NCBI GenBank assembly: GCA_023460255.1
Contig: JAEWQZ010000101.1
Span: 1-8,473 of the forward strand
DNA: 8,473 nucleotides
Reading direction: 5' to 3'
DNA from: Actinomycetes bacterium
Lineage (GTDB): Bacteria > Actinomycetota > Actinomycetes > Actinomycetales > Cellulomonadaceae
Positions 1 to 6,424 of the stretch are shown piece by piece. How positions within the stretch are numbered: position 1 is the stretch's first letter; every line of letters starts with the position of its first letter. The notes below the pieces were generated by a model. The model was not told the origin of the DNA and did not search any database. It worked only from the letters and a program-made list of their open reading frames with translations. The position numbers and the translations under genes are program-made.

Positions 1-182
1 AGCCACACCAGTGCTGCAAGTACGGCTGCCAGCCAGCCGATGTACAGCGCTGAGTCGGCGCCGACCTGACGGACTTCGGGCGGCAGCATGGCGGGGAAAC
101 CGCCTACGACCACGAGCGCGGCGACAGGCACAAGCAGTGCGCGCGTCCATCGCCCGATCTCCCGAAGGATCAGCCTGGTCAT
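1..182 (-). CDS. small membrane protein downstream of the relaxase (partial, C-terminus outside window)
   Basis: I do not recognise this family. The frame starts at ATG 182-180 and is open to the left edge, giving about 60 residues. It begins MTRLILREIGRWTRALL, a short basic amphipathic head. A hydrophobic stretch at about residues 15-35 (LLVPVAALVVVGGFPAML) and a second at about 47-60 (ALYIGWLAAVLAALVW) look like two membrane helices joined by a short polar loop. The start lies only four bases after the relaxase stop (189-187). The GGTGAGG just before the ATG overlaps that stop and could act as the ribosome site, so the two genes are almost certainly one transcript. By context it may belong to the transfer module, for example as a membrane accessory of the conjugation machine, but that is inference. 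Confidence 0.6.
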   Translation of the reverse strand, partial: MTRLILREIGRWTRALLVPVAALVVVGGFPAMLPPEVRQVGADSALYIGWLAAVLAALVW

Positions 183-186
183 TGCC

Positions 187-3100
187 TCACCGTCCCACTG
201 CGCTCTGACGCTCGAGACTTGGCGCCCGCGGCGTAGCCCGCCGTGGCTCGGGCGGCGTCGATCGGCGCTCCTTGTCGCGTTGGACCGCCAGCACCTCGAC
301 GGCGCGTGTCCGCGCATCGGCTTGCTGTCGGTCGGTGACAACGTCGGTGCCGAGCGCCTCGTCGGCGCTGGTTACGCCGTACCGGTCCCGGTACGCCGCG
401 ACCGTGCGCGCACGCGCGTCCCACCTCGACCGCTCGTCGGCCTCCTCAGGAACGGGGCCGAGTTCGCCGAGCCACGCGGCGCCTGCCGCCCGTGCGCGCT
501 CGAGGAGGAGGGTCGCGCGCACGTCGATCAGTCTCGCCCGCACTTCGAGCGCGTCGATCAAGTCCGCGTCCGTCGCGCGCGTCGCCGCCGGGATCAGTCC
601 ACCCACGAGTCGCGCGGGACGCCCTCGTCCGGCGGTGATGCTCGCAGTGCCCCATCGGTCGACGCGCTCGTGCATGACCGACGCGATGTCAACGGCGCCG
701 ACGGCCGCCCGCTCGGCGAGGGCTGGCAGAGCAGCTTCGACGTTGAGGCCGTACACCTCGGCCCGACGCAGCGACGTCGTGAGGGCTCCGAAGGCTGGCG
801 ACCCCTCGATCGCCCGGACCTGATCGGTCGTCAGGCCTGACCGCTCCAGCAGCGCCGTCCAGTGCGGAGCCTCGCCGAGGTGCGCGATGGTCTCGTACTC
901 CGCAGCGAGAGTTCGGATCGAGCCAACCACTTCCGCCTCCTCCAACCTGGTCTCGTGGGCGGACGTGGCGGCGCCGACGTGGCTGAGTACGGCGGTGAGC
1001 ACTCCGCGGCTGGGCGGGGCGACGTCGGCGAAGCCCTGCAGAGGCTCGGGCAGAACGTCCGTGCACACGTACGCCCGGTTCGACTGGCGCGCCCGCGTGA
1101 GGGCGACGTAGAGCACCTCGCGCGTCATCGACGCACCGCTGATGACCGCGTGGGCGGTGTCGACGGTGGCGCCCTGCGCGCGGAAGGCGGTCGTCGCGTA
1201 GCCGAGCTCGACGTGCTCGGCGGCGTACGTCGCGGGCAGGACGACGGCCGGTCCGCCCACCTCGCGCCGGACCGCGAGGGCGCCGTCGTCGTGGCGGGCG
1301 ACGACGGTCCATGTGTCCCCGTTCTTGACCCAGCCCTCGCCGACGCCGAGGTGGCGGTCGTTGCGCCGGGTGACGATCCGGTCGCCGACGCCGGCCACGA
1401 GCCCGTCGTGCAGGACGGTCCCGTCCGGCTCGATGGCCCCAGCGACGACCAGCTCGGCACGGGCGCGTTCGTTGAGCGATCGGACGGTGTCGCGGTCGCC
1501 GGCGATGAGCAGGGACCGCAGCCCGGCTCGCTCATCCTCGGCCCACGCCAGGTAGGCGGCGTCGACCATCGCGGGGTGATCCCCGGCATGCAGGCGGTCA
1601 TGGGCGTCGTAGTCGTCGAGGCATGACGGGTCGCCCACTCGCAGCCGGGTCGCGGCGTCGCGCTCCCAGGCGTGGGCGAAGCGGCGTGCGGCGCCGAGCT
1701 CGGGGACGCCGGGGCCGCGGTCCCGAGCGAGCAGGCCGAACGCCCCTCCGGCGTCGATCGCGGAGAGCTGCGCCCAGTCGCCGACGAGCAGCAACTTGGC
1801 GCCAGCCTCGCCGACGCACGCGGCGATGCGGTCCATCGCCAGGGTCCCGGCGAGGGATGCCTCGTCGAGCATCACCAGCTGGCCGGGGTGGAACCGCCAT
1901 CGTTCGACCTGCGCGGTCAGCCGCGCGACGTGGTCGGCTAGCGTGCGGGCGGTCGCGGCGTCAGGGGCCGCCTGCAGGGCGGCGCGGGCGCGGTCGATGC
2001 GGTGCAGGCGGTCGGGTTCGGCGTCGTGCTCGACGAGCCACTTGGCCGTGTTCTCGCAGCCGATGCCGAGGCTCTGTGCCAGGACGTCGGCCGCCGCGGC
2101 GGACGGCGCGAGCCCGACGACCGAGCCGGGTCCGTGCTCGGACTCCCACGCGACGCGCAGAGCCGCCAGCGCGTGGGTCTTGCCAGACCCAGCCGCGCCG
2201 ACGAGGACGTCAACCACGCGCCCCGACGTGGCGATCGCGGCGACGGCGTCGGCCTGGTCATCGAACAGTGCGCCGGGCGCCGGTTCCGGCGCGGTGGCGA
2301 GCGCGGGGCCGTTGCGGTCTCGGCCCGCGGCCAGGAGCCGTGACTCAGCGTCGAGCAACCGCTGGGAGGTGTAGCGCTCGCTGCGGTGCGGGCGGAACGC
2401 GGAGCCGCCGTCGTGCCGGCGCAGTGCGGCGGGGGTGGGCGCGACTTCGGGCGGGGTAAGCAGCACCGAGCGTCGCGTGACTTCCTCGGCCACCATCGCG
2501 GTGGCGGCGTCGCGCGCGTCGGGCGAGGCGAAGCGGTCGGCCTTCAGCGCGCGCGATGCCTCGGCGTCGACGTTCCAGCGCGTCCACGTTGAGCGCTTGC
2601 TCGAGAGTGCGGCGAGGACTGCCTCGGCGGCGTCGGCCACGACGGTGTCCGGGCGCTCGGGTGCGGCGGGGTGCACTGACCGTGCGGCGGCAAGGGTCCT
2701 TGCTGCCCAGGCGGCCGGGCTCGCACCCGCGACCTCGGCCGCGCGTGCATGCCACTGGGACGTGAGCTCCTCGAGTGAGAGGACGACCTTCGTGTTGCGA
2801 GTGGCGAGAGTTGCCTGCTGTCGCAGGCGGAGGACGGTCACGGCGTCGGGCCGCCTGCCGTGCGCCTCGAGGTAGGCCTCGATTAGGCGGTCGGTCTCGG
2901 CGTCGATCGCGGCCGAGCGGCGGGAGAACGCGGCGACGAGCTCGGGCGGCACGGCGGCCAGCTGGTAGGCGGGGTTCCGTCCTGGCCCGCGCTCGCGGTA
3001 CTCCCAGCCGAGCCCCAGCCGCGCCGTGATGTGGTCGGCGAGGAGGGCGTCGTACCGCTCCGACATCGCGACCACGGCCCTCAGCGCGGCGCGGGAGTCG

Positions 3101-3714
3101 AGCGTCCGCCACCTGCCGTCCGGCCCCTGCACGCGGTTGGCGATGACCACATGGGTGTGCAGGTTCGGGTCGTTCGCGCGGGAGTCCCAGTGGTCGAACG
3201 CCGCGGCGACGACGCCGCGCACGTCGACCTGCGCGACGCCGTTGGTGCCGATCCGGGTCTTGGCGACGTCGCGCTCGATCAGGGAGACGACGTCGGCGAT
3301 CGCCTGACGGTGGCAGGCGTAGATGACCTCCCGCGTGGACGGGTCGGCCAGAGCCCAGAGGACGGAGACCGACTTCTCGGCCGTGAACGTGAAGTCGAAC
3401 CCGGCGACCGGGCGCCGAGGGTCGCCGTCCGCATACACGTGCGGCGACCGCCCGAGCGCGGCCCCCGTGGCAGGGTCCTCGCCGTTCGCGAAGATGCGCT
3501 CCATCTGGACCGGGGTCACGAACGAGCCCTCGGGGATGCCGCGACCGTCGGCGAGCCCGGCCAGCCCGATGCCCAGCCAGGTGCCGGGCGGCGTGCCGTG
3601 CGCGGAGTAGTACCGCGTCATCGGCGAGCCTGCGGCGGGCCGACCGTGGTCCTTGGTCACCGAGTCGAGCAGGTACGTGTACGACTGGCCGGCGTACCGG
3701 ACGCACGCGCTCAT
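187..3714 (-). CDS. traA: TraA-like conjugative relaxase-helicase (MobF/TrwC-TraI type)
   Basis: A 1175-residue protein that would nick one strand at oriT, stay attached to the DNA end through a tyrosine and unwind the DNA during conjugation. The relaxase domain (about 1-320) has tyrosines Y35/Y36 in MTRYYSAHGTPPGTWLG and the metal-binding triad H175, H186, H188 in HWDSRANDPNLHTH. The helicase part (about 480-900) has Walker A GAAGSGKT at 506-513, Walker B LVMLDEAS at 613-620, GDWAQL at 645-650, GYATTAFRAQGAT at 838-850 and YVALTRAR at 869-876, as in RecD/TraI helicases. Residues 900-1175 are charged, Ala-rich, probably helical, and match nothing I know. ATG 3714 is chosen because the zinc-finger frame ends TGATG there and the family N-terminus (about 35 residues before the tyrosines) fits. 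The frame stays open up to 4095, but that extension is low-complexity Arg/Pro sequence. No good Shine-Dalgarno precedes the ATG, so translational coupling is likely. All key motifs are intact. Confidence 0.93.
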   Translation of the reverse strand: MSACVRYAGQSYTYLLDSVTKDHGRPAAGSPMTRYYSAHGTPPGTWLGIGLAGLADGRGIPEGSFVTPVQMERIFANGEDPATGAALGRSPHVYADGDPRRPVAGFDFTFTAEKSVSVLWALADPSTREVIYACHRQAIADVVSLIERDVAKTRIGTNGVAQVDVRGVVAAAFDHWDSRANDPNLHTHVVIANRVQGPDGRWRTLDSRAALRAVVAMSERYDALLADHITARLGLGWEYRERGPGRNPAYQLAAVPPELVAAFSRRSAAIDAETDRLIEAYLEAHGRRPDAVTVLRLRQQATLATRNTKVVLSLEELTSQWHARAAEVAGASPAAWAARTLAAARSVHPAAPERPDTVVADAAEAVLAALSSKRSTWTRWNVDAEASRALKADRFASPDARDAATAMVAEEVTRRSVLLTPPEVAPTPAALRRHDGGSAFRPHRSERYTSQRLLDAESRLLAAGRDRNGPALATAPEPAPGALFDDQADAVAAIATSGRVVDVLVGAAGSGKTHALAALRVAWESEHGPGSVVGLAPSAAAADVLAQSLGIGCENTAKWLVEHDAEPDRLHRIDRARAALQAAPDAATARTLADHVARLTAQVERWRFHPGQLVMLDEASLAGTLAMDRIAACVGEAGAKLLLVGDWAQLSAIDAGGAFGLLARDRGPGVPELGAARRFAHAWERDAATRLRVGDPSCLDDYDAHDRLHAGDHPAMVDAAYLAWAEDERAGLRSLLIAGDRDTVRSLNERARAELVVAGAIEPDGTVLHDGLVAGVGDRIVTRRNDRHLGVGEGWVKNGDTWTVVARHDDGALAVRREVGGPAVVLPATYAAEHVELGYATTAFRAQGATVDTAHAVISGASMTREVLYVALTRARQSNRAYVCTDVLPEPLQGFADVAPPSRGVLTAVLSHVGAATSAHETRLEEAEVVGSIRTLAAEYETIAHLGEAPHWTALLERSGLTTDQVRAIEGSPAFGALTTSLRRAEVYGLNVEAALPALAERAAVGAVDIASVMHERVDRWGTASITAGRGRPARLVGGLIPAATRATDADLIDALEVRARLIDVRATLLLERARAAGAAWLGELGPVPEEADERSRWDARARTVAAYRDRYGVTSADEALGTDVVTDRQQADARTRAVEVLAVQRDKERRSTPPEPRRATPRAPSLERQSAVGR

Positions 3715-4085
3715 CACGCCGCGCTGCCGATGCTCTCGGCTCGCGCCTTCGCCGTCCGGGCACGGGCCGCGCGCTGACGGCACGCGTCCGAGCAGTACCG
3801 CGCCGAGGCCCGGGCATGCGGGCGGAGACGACGGCGGCACACCTGGCATCGACGGACGGCGCGACCGCGCCGCCACGCCCGCGTCTGGCAGACCCGCGAG
3901 CAGTAGACGGCGTCGCGCCGCCGGGAGCTCAGGCCAGCGCCGCACTCGGCGCAGCGGCCGACGACGGCGCCGCCGGTCGGCGTGGGCGTGGTGGCTTCGG
4001 CCCACGTGCGGGCGGCCCAACGGCGTCGGCGGCGTGGAGTGGTCGGCCCGGGTCGTGGCCCGCCCCTCCCATGGAGGCGCGAGCA
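3714..4085 (-). CDS. small double four-cysteine (zinc-finger-like) protein, start unresolved or frameshifted
   Basis: This frame ends at TGA 3716-3714, sharing one base with the relaxase ATG (TGATG), which implies coupled translation. It encodes two similar metal-binding units: C-x2-C-x13-C-x3-C (from the TGC at 3953-3951, CAEC ... YCSRVC) and C-x2-C-x14-C-x3-C (CQVC ... YCSDACRQRAARA), followed by a basic Ala/Arg tail ending ESIGSAA. Such CxxC ... YCSxxC units are common in small actinobacterial plasmid and phage proteins and probably bind zinc. A DNA-binding or relaxase-accessory role is inference. The frame is open from the TAG at 4088-4086, yet contains no ATG, GTG or TTG before the first cysteine. 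The relaxase frame is open and GC3-rich upstream, from a GTG at 4095 to about 4000, so a frameshift near 3985-4020 (real or sequencing error) could join the two. The coordinates given are the open frame, not a proven gene span. Confidence 0.5.
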   Translation of the reverse strand, partial: CSRLHGRGGPRPGPTTPRRRRRWAARTWAEATTPTPTGGAVVGRCAECGAGLSSRRRDAVYCSRVCQTRAWRRGRAVRRCQVCRRRLRPHARASARYCSDACRQRAARARTAKARAESIGSAA

Positions 4086-4306
4086 CTAACTGCACGCTTC
4101 TGCAGGTTGGCTGTCGCCCGTTGAGCCGGCTTCAGGCGGCTGCGCGTCCCGAGACACCGGCGGACCCGCCAGGAGGCCGAGTGGCGGCGACGCCGCATGC
4201 CTGCTCGGACCGAGTGCGGACTAGATGCGGACTAGCGGCCCAGCTGATCATCGATGCGGACCTTCGCGAGACCCTTGCACAGGACCTCTGACCTGCACAA
4301 ACACCC
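4086..4306. other. non-coding boundary region between conjugation genes and tRNA
   Basis: No believable gene is seen on either strand here. The stretch holds several short structures. An imperfect hairpin at 4090-4105 has CTGCA/TGCAG arms around six bases. A perfect palindrome GCGGCG-A-CGCCGC lies at 4184-4196. A second, CTCGG-A-CCGAG, lies at 4204-4214. Directly after it come two tandem copies of TGCGGACTAG (4215-4224 and 4226-4235), and a partial third, TGCGGAC, lies at 4255-4261. Position upstream of the relaxase operon and beside the tRNA makes it the best place in the window for an oriT or for integrase/excisionase binding sites. Neither role can be shown from sequence alone. Confidence 0.5.
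4215..4261. repeat. direct repeats TGCGGACTAG (two full, one partial)
   Basis: TGCGGACTAG occurs at 4215-4224 and again at 4226-4235, an exact 11-bp period. A shortened copy TGCGGAC is at 4255-4261. The repeats begin immediately after a CTCGG-A-CCGAG palindrome and end 46 bases from the CCA end of the tRNA. Short direct repeats at this distance from an attachment core are typical of arm-type binding sites for tyrosine integrases or excisionases. They could equally be part of an oriT. Confidence 0.6.
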
Positions 4307-4382
4307 TGGTGGGCCCCGTGGGGATCGAACCCACAACCCGCGGATTAAAAGTCCGCTGCTCTGCCAGTTGAGCTAGAGGCCC
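4307..4382 (-). tRNA. tRNA-Lys (anticodon TTT), CCA encoded
   Basis: Read on the minus strand, the full cloverleaf is present. The acceptor stem GGGCCTC pairs with GGGGCCC (one T-G wobble), followed by discriminator A and CCA. The D arm is GCTC ... GAGC. The anticodon stem GCGGA/TCCGC encloses the loop CTTTTAA, so the anticodon is TTT, reading lysine codons. A five-base variable loop follows, then the T arm GTGGG-TTCGATC-CCCAC. The 3' end points left, toward the conjugation genes, so it is a likely integration target with the tRNA kept intact. I found no second copy of its 3' half in the window. Confidence 0.97.
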
Positions 4383-4507
4383 GGGACGTGGGGGAATCAG
4401 TCGGGGGAACCCTAGGGAGTCCGCTTGGGAGAACCCGACCGGCGCCCACCCGTCCGGGGCAAGGGTACGGCCCAGGAGGCGGAGCGCCCCGCGGCTGGTC
4501 GCGCGAG

Positions 4508-4993
4508 CTACCCCGTCGGGCCTGGCCGGGCGGTCCGTCGCACGACGAGCACGACAGCCGCGCACGCCAGGACGGCGATGACGTCGGTCGGGTCGGCGAC
4601 GATCGCCACGGGCCCGCCGACGGGTGCGCGGGCTCCGATCGCTGGGGAGATCAGCGCGTCCAGGGGCGCCCGCAGCCACCCTCCCGTGGACGCGGCGACC
4701 TCCCGCAGCGGCTCGACGAGCTTGATCGCGGTGAACGCGAGTGCTGTCGCGGCTGCCGCGACCGCGGCGGCACGCACGTCCGGGGGCCGGCGACGCCGGG
4801 CGACGTCGAGCAGCCCGAGGATGAGAAACGGGAGGAAGGCCAGACCGGCGACGTCGGACAGCTTGCCGGTCAGCCATCCAGGGGCCGCACCCTTGAGCAC
4901 GTGGTCGTTGAGCACGAGAAGGGCGAGCCCTGCGAGGGCGACGGGATGCAGCACGATCTCGCCGGGAACCCGTGCCGGATCGGTCGGGCTCAT
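4508..4993 (-). CDS. four-helix integral membrane protein of unknown function
   Basis: A 161-residue membrane protein with predicted helices at about 14-30, 45-64, 73-93 and 138-153. I recognise no named domain, but the segment HPVALAGLALLVLNDHVLKG (16-35), followed at once by APGWLTGKLSDVAGL (37-51), has the look of a strongly conserved signature: polar N29, D30, H31, K34, K44, D47 within or beside membrane segments. PTDVIAVLA (135-143), with another buried acidic residue, may be part of the same site. The start is ATG 4993, which overlaps the stop of the exported protein by four bases (ATGA). No Shine-Dalgarno stands alone there, so the pair is translationally coupled and probably works together. 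The longer open frame reaching 5494 is only the shadow of that upstream gene. Roles such as transport or envelope maintenance would be guesses. Confidence 0.8.
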   Translation of the reverse strand: MSPTDPARVPGEIVLHPVALAGLALLVLNDHVLKGAAPGWLTGKLSDVAGLAFLPFLILGLLDVARRRRPPDVRAAAVAAAATALAFTAIKLVEPLREVAASTGGWLRAPLDALISPAIGARAPVGGPVAIVADPTDVIAVLACAAVVLVVRRTARPGPTG

Positions 4994-5631
4994 CCCGATG
5001 GCGAGGACGTGGTCGGGAGTGGCTGCTCGACGGCCTCGCCGATTCGCAGGGGGATCGGGTCCGGGTACCTCCCCGTGACCGCCTCGCCGTCGACCTCCGG
5101 CAGGTGCAGCGCCACCGGCTCGGGGATGTCGAGGGGCACGGCGAACGTGATCAGCACGTCCCGCTGCGGGGCGCCGTTGAGGGACGAGCCCTCCACGGTC
5201 GAGACCTGTACTGAGTCGACCGGCGTCGCCGCGCCGTTCCCGTCCACGATCAGGGCCGCCCGGAGGTAGGACTCCAGATCCAGACTGCTGGTGGCCTCGT
5301 AGACCTGGTACTCGACCCGGACGGTGACGTGCCCGTCCTCGACGTGGTCCGCGGCGCAGGTGGGCGCGGCGACCCTGCCCTGGGCGAAGACGAACGGCCC
5401 GGACTCGACCCACCAGTACAGGTTGCCGACCGCCTCGCCGGAGTCCTCCTCCTGCGGGCCGAAGAACGGGCTCACCCCGGACGACGACGTGCACGGTGGG
5501 TCCTCGGGCGGGGAGGTCGCGGCGGTGGCCACCATCCCGGCCGCGAGGACGAGGGCGACGGCCGCGCCCCGTGCCCGCCGGTGCGCGACGACGCCCGTGC
5601 CGCGTCGACGTCCGTTCGGCCGATTCCCCAC
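4990..5631 (-). CDS. exported protein of unknown function, operon partner of the membrane protein
   Basis: A 213-residue protein with a basic N-terminus (about 1-22), a hydrophobic core AAVALVLAAGMVATAATS (23-40) and a Pro/Ser-rich start of the mature part, consistent with a signal peptide or a single N-terminal membrane anchor. No cysteine lies where a lipobox would need it. The body (about 60-205) is rich in beta-forming residues, has aromatic YWW at 72-74, and has only two cysteines, C47 and C92, which could form a disulfide outside the cell. I do not recognise the family. The GTG at 5631-5629 gives the best N-terminal signal sequence. There is no Shine-Dalgarno, but a TAACCT box ends six bases before it, suggesting a leaderless message. 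Its TGA overlaps the ATG of the membrane protein downstream. Confidence 0.75.
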   Translation of the reverse strand: MGNRPNGRRRGTGVVAHRRARGAAVALVLAAGMVATAATSPPEDPPCTSSSGVSPFFGPQEEDSGEAVGNLYWWVESGPFVFAQGRVAAPTCAADHVEDGHVTVRVEYQVYEATSSLDLESYLRAALIVDGNGAATPVDSVQVSTVEGSSLNGAPQRDVLITFAVPLDIPEPVALHLPEVDGEAVTGRYPDPIPLRIGEAVEQPLPTTSSPSG

Positions 5632-5637
5632 GCGGCC

Positions 5638-5643
5638 AGGTTA
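5638..5643 (-). promoter_or_regulatory. possible leaderless promoter -10 box
   Basis: TAACCT fits the actinobacterial TANNNT -10 pattern and ends six bases before the GTG of the exported protein. That is the spacing expected when transcription starts at or next to the start codon. No convincing -35 hexamer is visible 16-18 bases upstream, and no Shine-Dalgarno is present. This is consistent with leaderless expression but not proof of it. Confidence 0.4.
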
Positions 5644-5792
5644 GGGATGGGCTGGCACCGGACGGGCCCCGATGCTGGATCGTGACCGATGTTCACCCGT
5701 TCGGCATGCAGGCGCGGCGCGAGGCGCCGACCGGACGGTCGGCGTTCGCGGCCGCGAGAAGGGCGATGCGGGTGTCGACCACCGCCCAAGCC

Positions 5793-5874
5793 ACGGTGCT
5801 TGTGAACGGTGTGACGGACGTGACGCATGTGACGTCACACGGCGCACATCTGCCACTCCCGTCACAAGCACCGT
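5793..5874. repeat. 13-bp perfect inverted repeat enclosing a palindrome and heptamer repeats
   Basis: ACGGTGCTTGTGA at 5793-5805 is matched exactly by its reverse complement TCACAAGCACCGT at 5862-5874. Inside lie three heptamers YGTGACG starting at 5810, 5819 and 5828, a strict 9-bp period. The third is the left half of a perfect 12-bp palindrome TGTGACGTCACA (5828-5839). The outer arms can extend imperfectly (GG/CC, then GTG/CAC), so a long hairpin is possible in RNA or single-stranded DNA. There is no T-run, so it is not an obvious terminator. A multi-site operator for a dimeric regulator, or a mobile-repeat remnant, are the likelier readings. Confidence 0.75.
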
Positions 5875-5978
5875 CGCGTGCGGCGACGGGCGTGCGGAAC
5901 GACCAGCCCCGACACGGGGGTTGCGGAAGGAAGGGCCGACCGCCACGCCGTCTGTCACGACCGCAGCACCTGACCCGG

Positions 5979-6002
5979 CCCCGACGCCGACCCCCGTCGG
6001 GG
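5979..6002 (-). terminator. weak candidate hairpin after the DUF7455-like gene
   Basis: CCCCGAC (5979-5985) and GTCGGGG (5996-6002) form a 7-bp GC stem with a 10-base loop, 21 bases after the stop codon on the minus strand. No U-run follows, as is common for actinobacterial hairpin terminators, so such a stem could also arise by chance in this GC-rich DNA. Confidence 0.25.
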
Positions 6003-6023
6003 ACCCTGCTCCAGCGCGCCTGC

Positions 6024-6257
6024 TCAGCGCTCGGGCGTGGCCGCCCGCTCGTCGATGCGGTGGCGCTCGTCGTGCACGCTCGCCCCGGCCGCGACCAGCG
6101 CGAGCTCGTGCGCGCGGAAGTGGTGGCCGCAGAAGAGCAGCGCGGCGCCGTCGGCGCCCGGCAGCATGACCCGCACGAACGCCTGCGCGCCGCACCGGTC
6201 GCAGCGGTCGGCGCGGGTGAGCCCGGTCGGGGCGGTGGTGGCCATCGTGCTGGTCAT
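6024..6257 (-). CDS. small zinc-ribbon-like protein (DUF7455 kind)
   Basis: A 77-residue protein beginning MTSTMATTAPTGLTRADRCD. Residues 16-24 (ADRCDRCGA) carry a CxxC pair at C19 and C22. A second cluster, FCGHH, with C43, H45 and H46, completes a probable zinc-binding site, followed by HFRAHELALVAAGASVHDE. The layout ADRCDRCGAQA ... LLFCGHH ... is that of the short DUF7455 proteins found throughout actinobacteria, whose function is unknown. ATG 6257 is preferred over the internal ATG 6245 because GAGGA (6267-6263) sits five bases before it. The gene stands alone: 167 bases separate it from the peptidase upstream and about 390 from the operon downstream. Confidence 0.85.
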   Translation of the reverse strand: MTSTMATTAPTGLTRADRCDRCGAQAFVRVMLPGADGAALLFCGHHFRAHELALVAAGASVHDERHRIDERAATPER

Positions 6258-6262
6258 CGCGG

Positions 6263-6267
6263 TCCTC
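6263..6267 (-). promoter_or_regulatory. ribosome binding site of the DUF7455-like gene
   Basis: GAGGA five bases before ATG 6257. It decides the start in favour of the longer N-terminus over the in-frame ATG at 6245. Confidence 0.7.
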
Positions 6268-6424
6268 GTTCCCGGTCGGCGGGTCCCGACGGCGGTGCGC
6301 CGGACGGGCGGGTCATCTGGCCCAACAGCGGGGAGCGCCCGGTGATTCCGACGCCCGCGTCCGCGCCGGACGAACGGACCCGTCCCGGCCGCGCACAGCC
6401 GCCCTGGGTCACCCCTCTCGCGCC

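Larger units (their letters stand above)
5632..6023. other. intergenic region with nested repeats
   Basis: This gap of about 390 bases lies between the start of the exported-protein gene and the end of the DUF7455-like gene. The long open frames crossing it on both strands give Arg/Pro/Ser-rich low-complexity proteins and are not credible. It contains the leaderless promoter candidate, a 13-bp perfect inverted repeat with an internal palindrome and 9-bp-period repeats (5793-5874), and a short GC hairpin near the right side (5979-6002). Confidence 0.6.

Noticed and set aside
2345..3817. 490-residue open frame on the minus strand
   Set aside because: It lies in another frame of the relaxase gene, is made of Arg/Ala/Pro-rich sequence and has no domain.
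3715..4095. N-terminal extension of the relaxase frame to a GTG at 4095, giving 1302 residues
   Set aside because: The extension is Arg/Pro low-complexity, out of frame with an eight-cysteine protein in the same DNA, and relaxases of this type have about 35 residues before the twin tyrosines.
4248..4877. 209-residue open frame on the minus strand
   Set aside because: It runs through the tRNA gene and overlaps the membrane-protein gene in another frame.
5828..5839. CRP/GlxR-type operator at TGTGACGTCACA
   Set aside because: The family site is TGTGA-N6-TCACA; here the half-sites are only two bases apart, so the dimer spacing is wrong.
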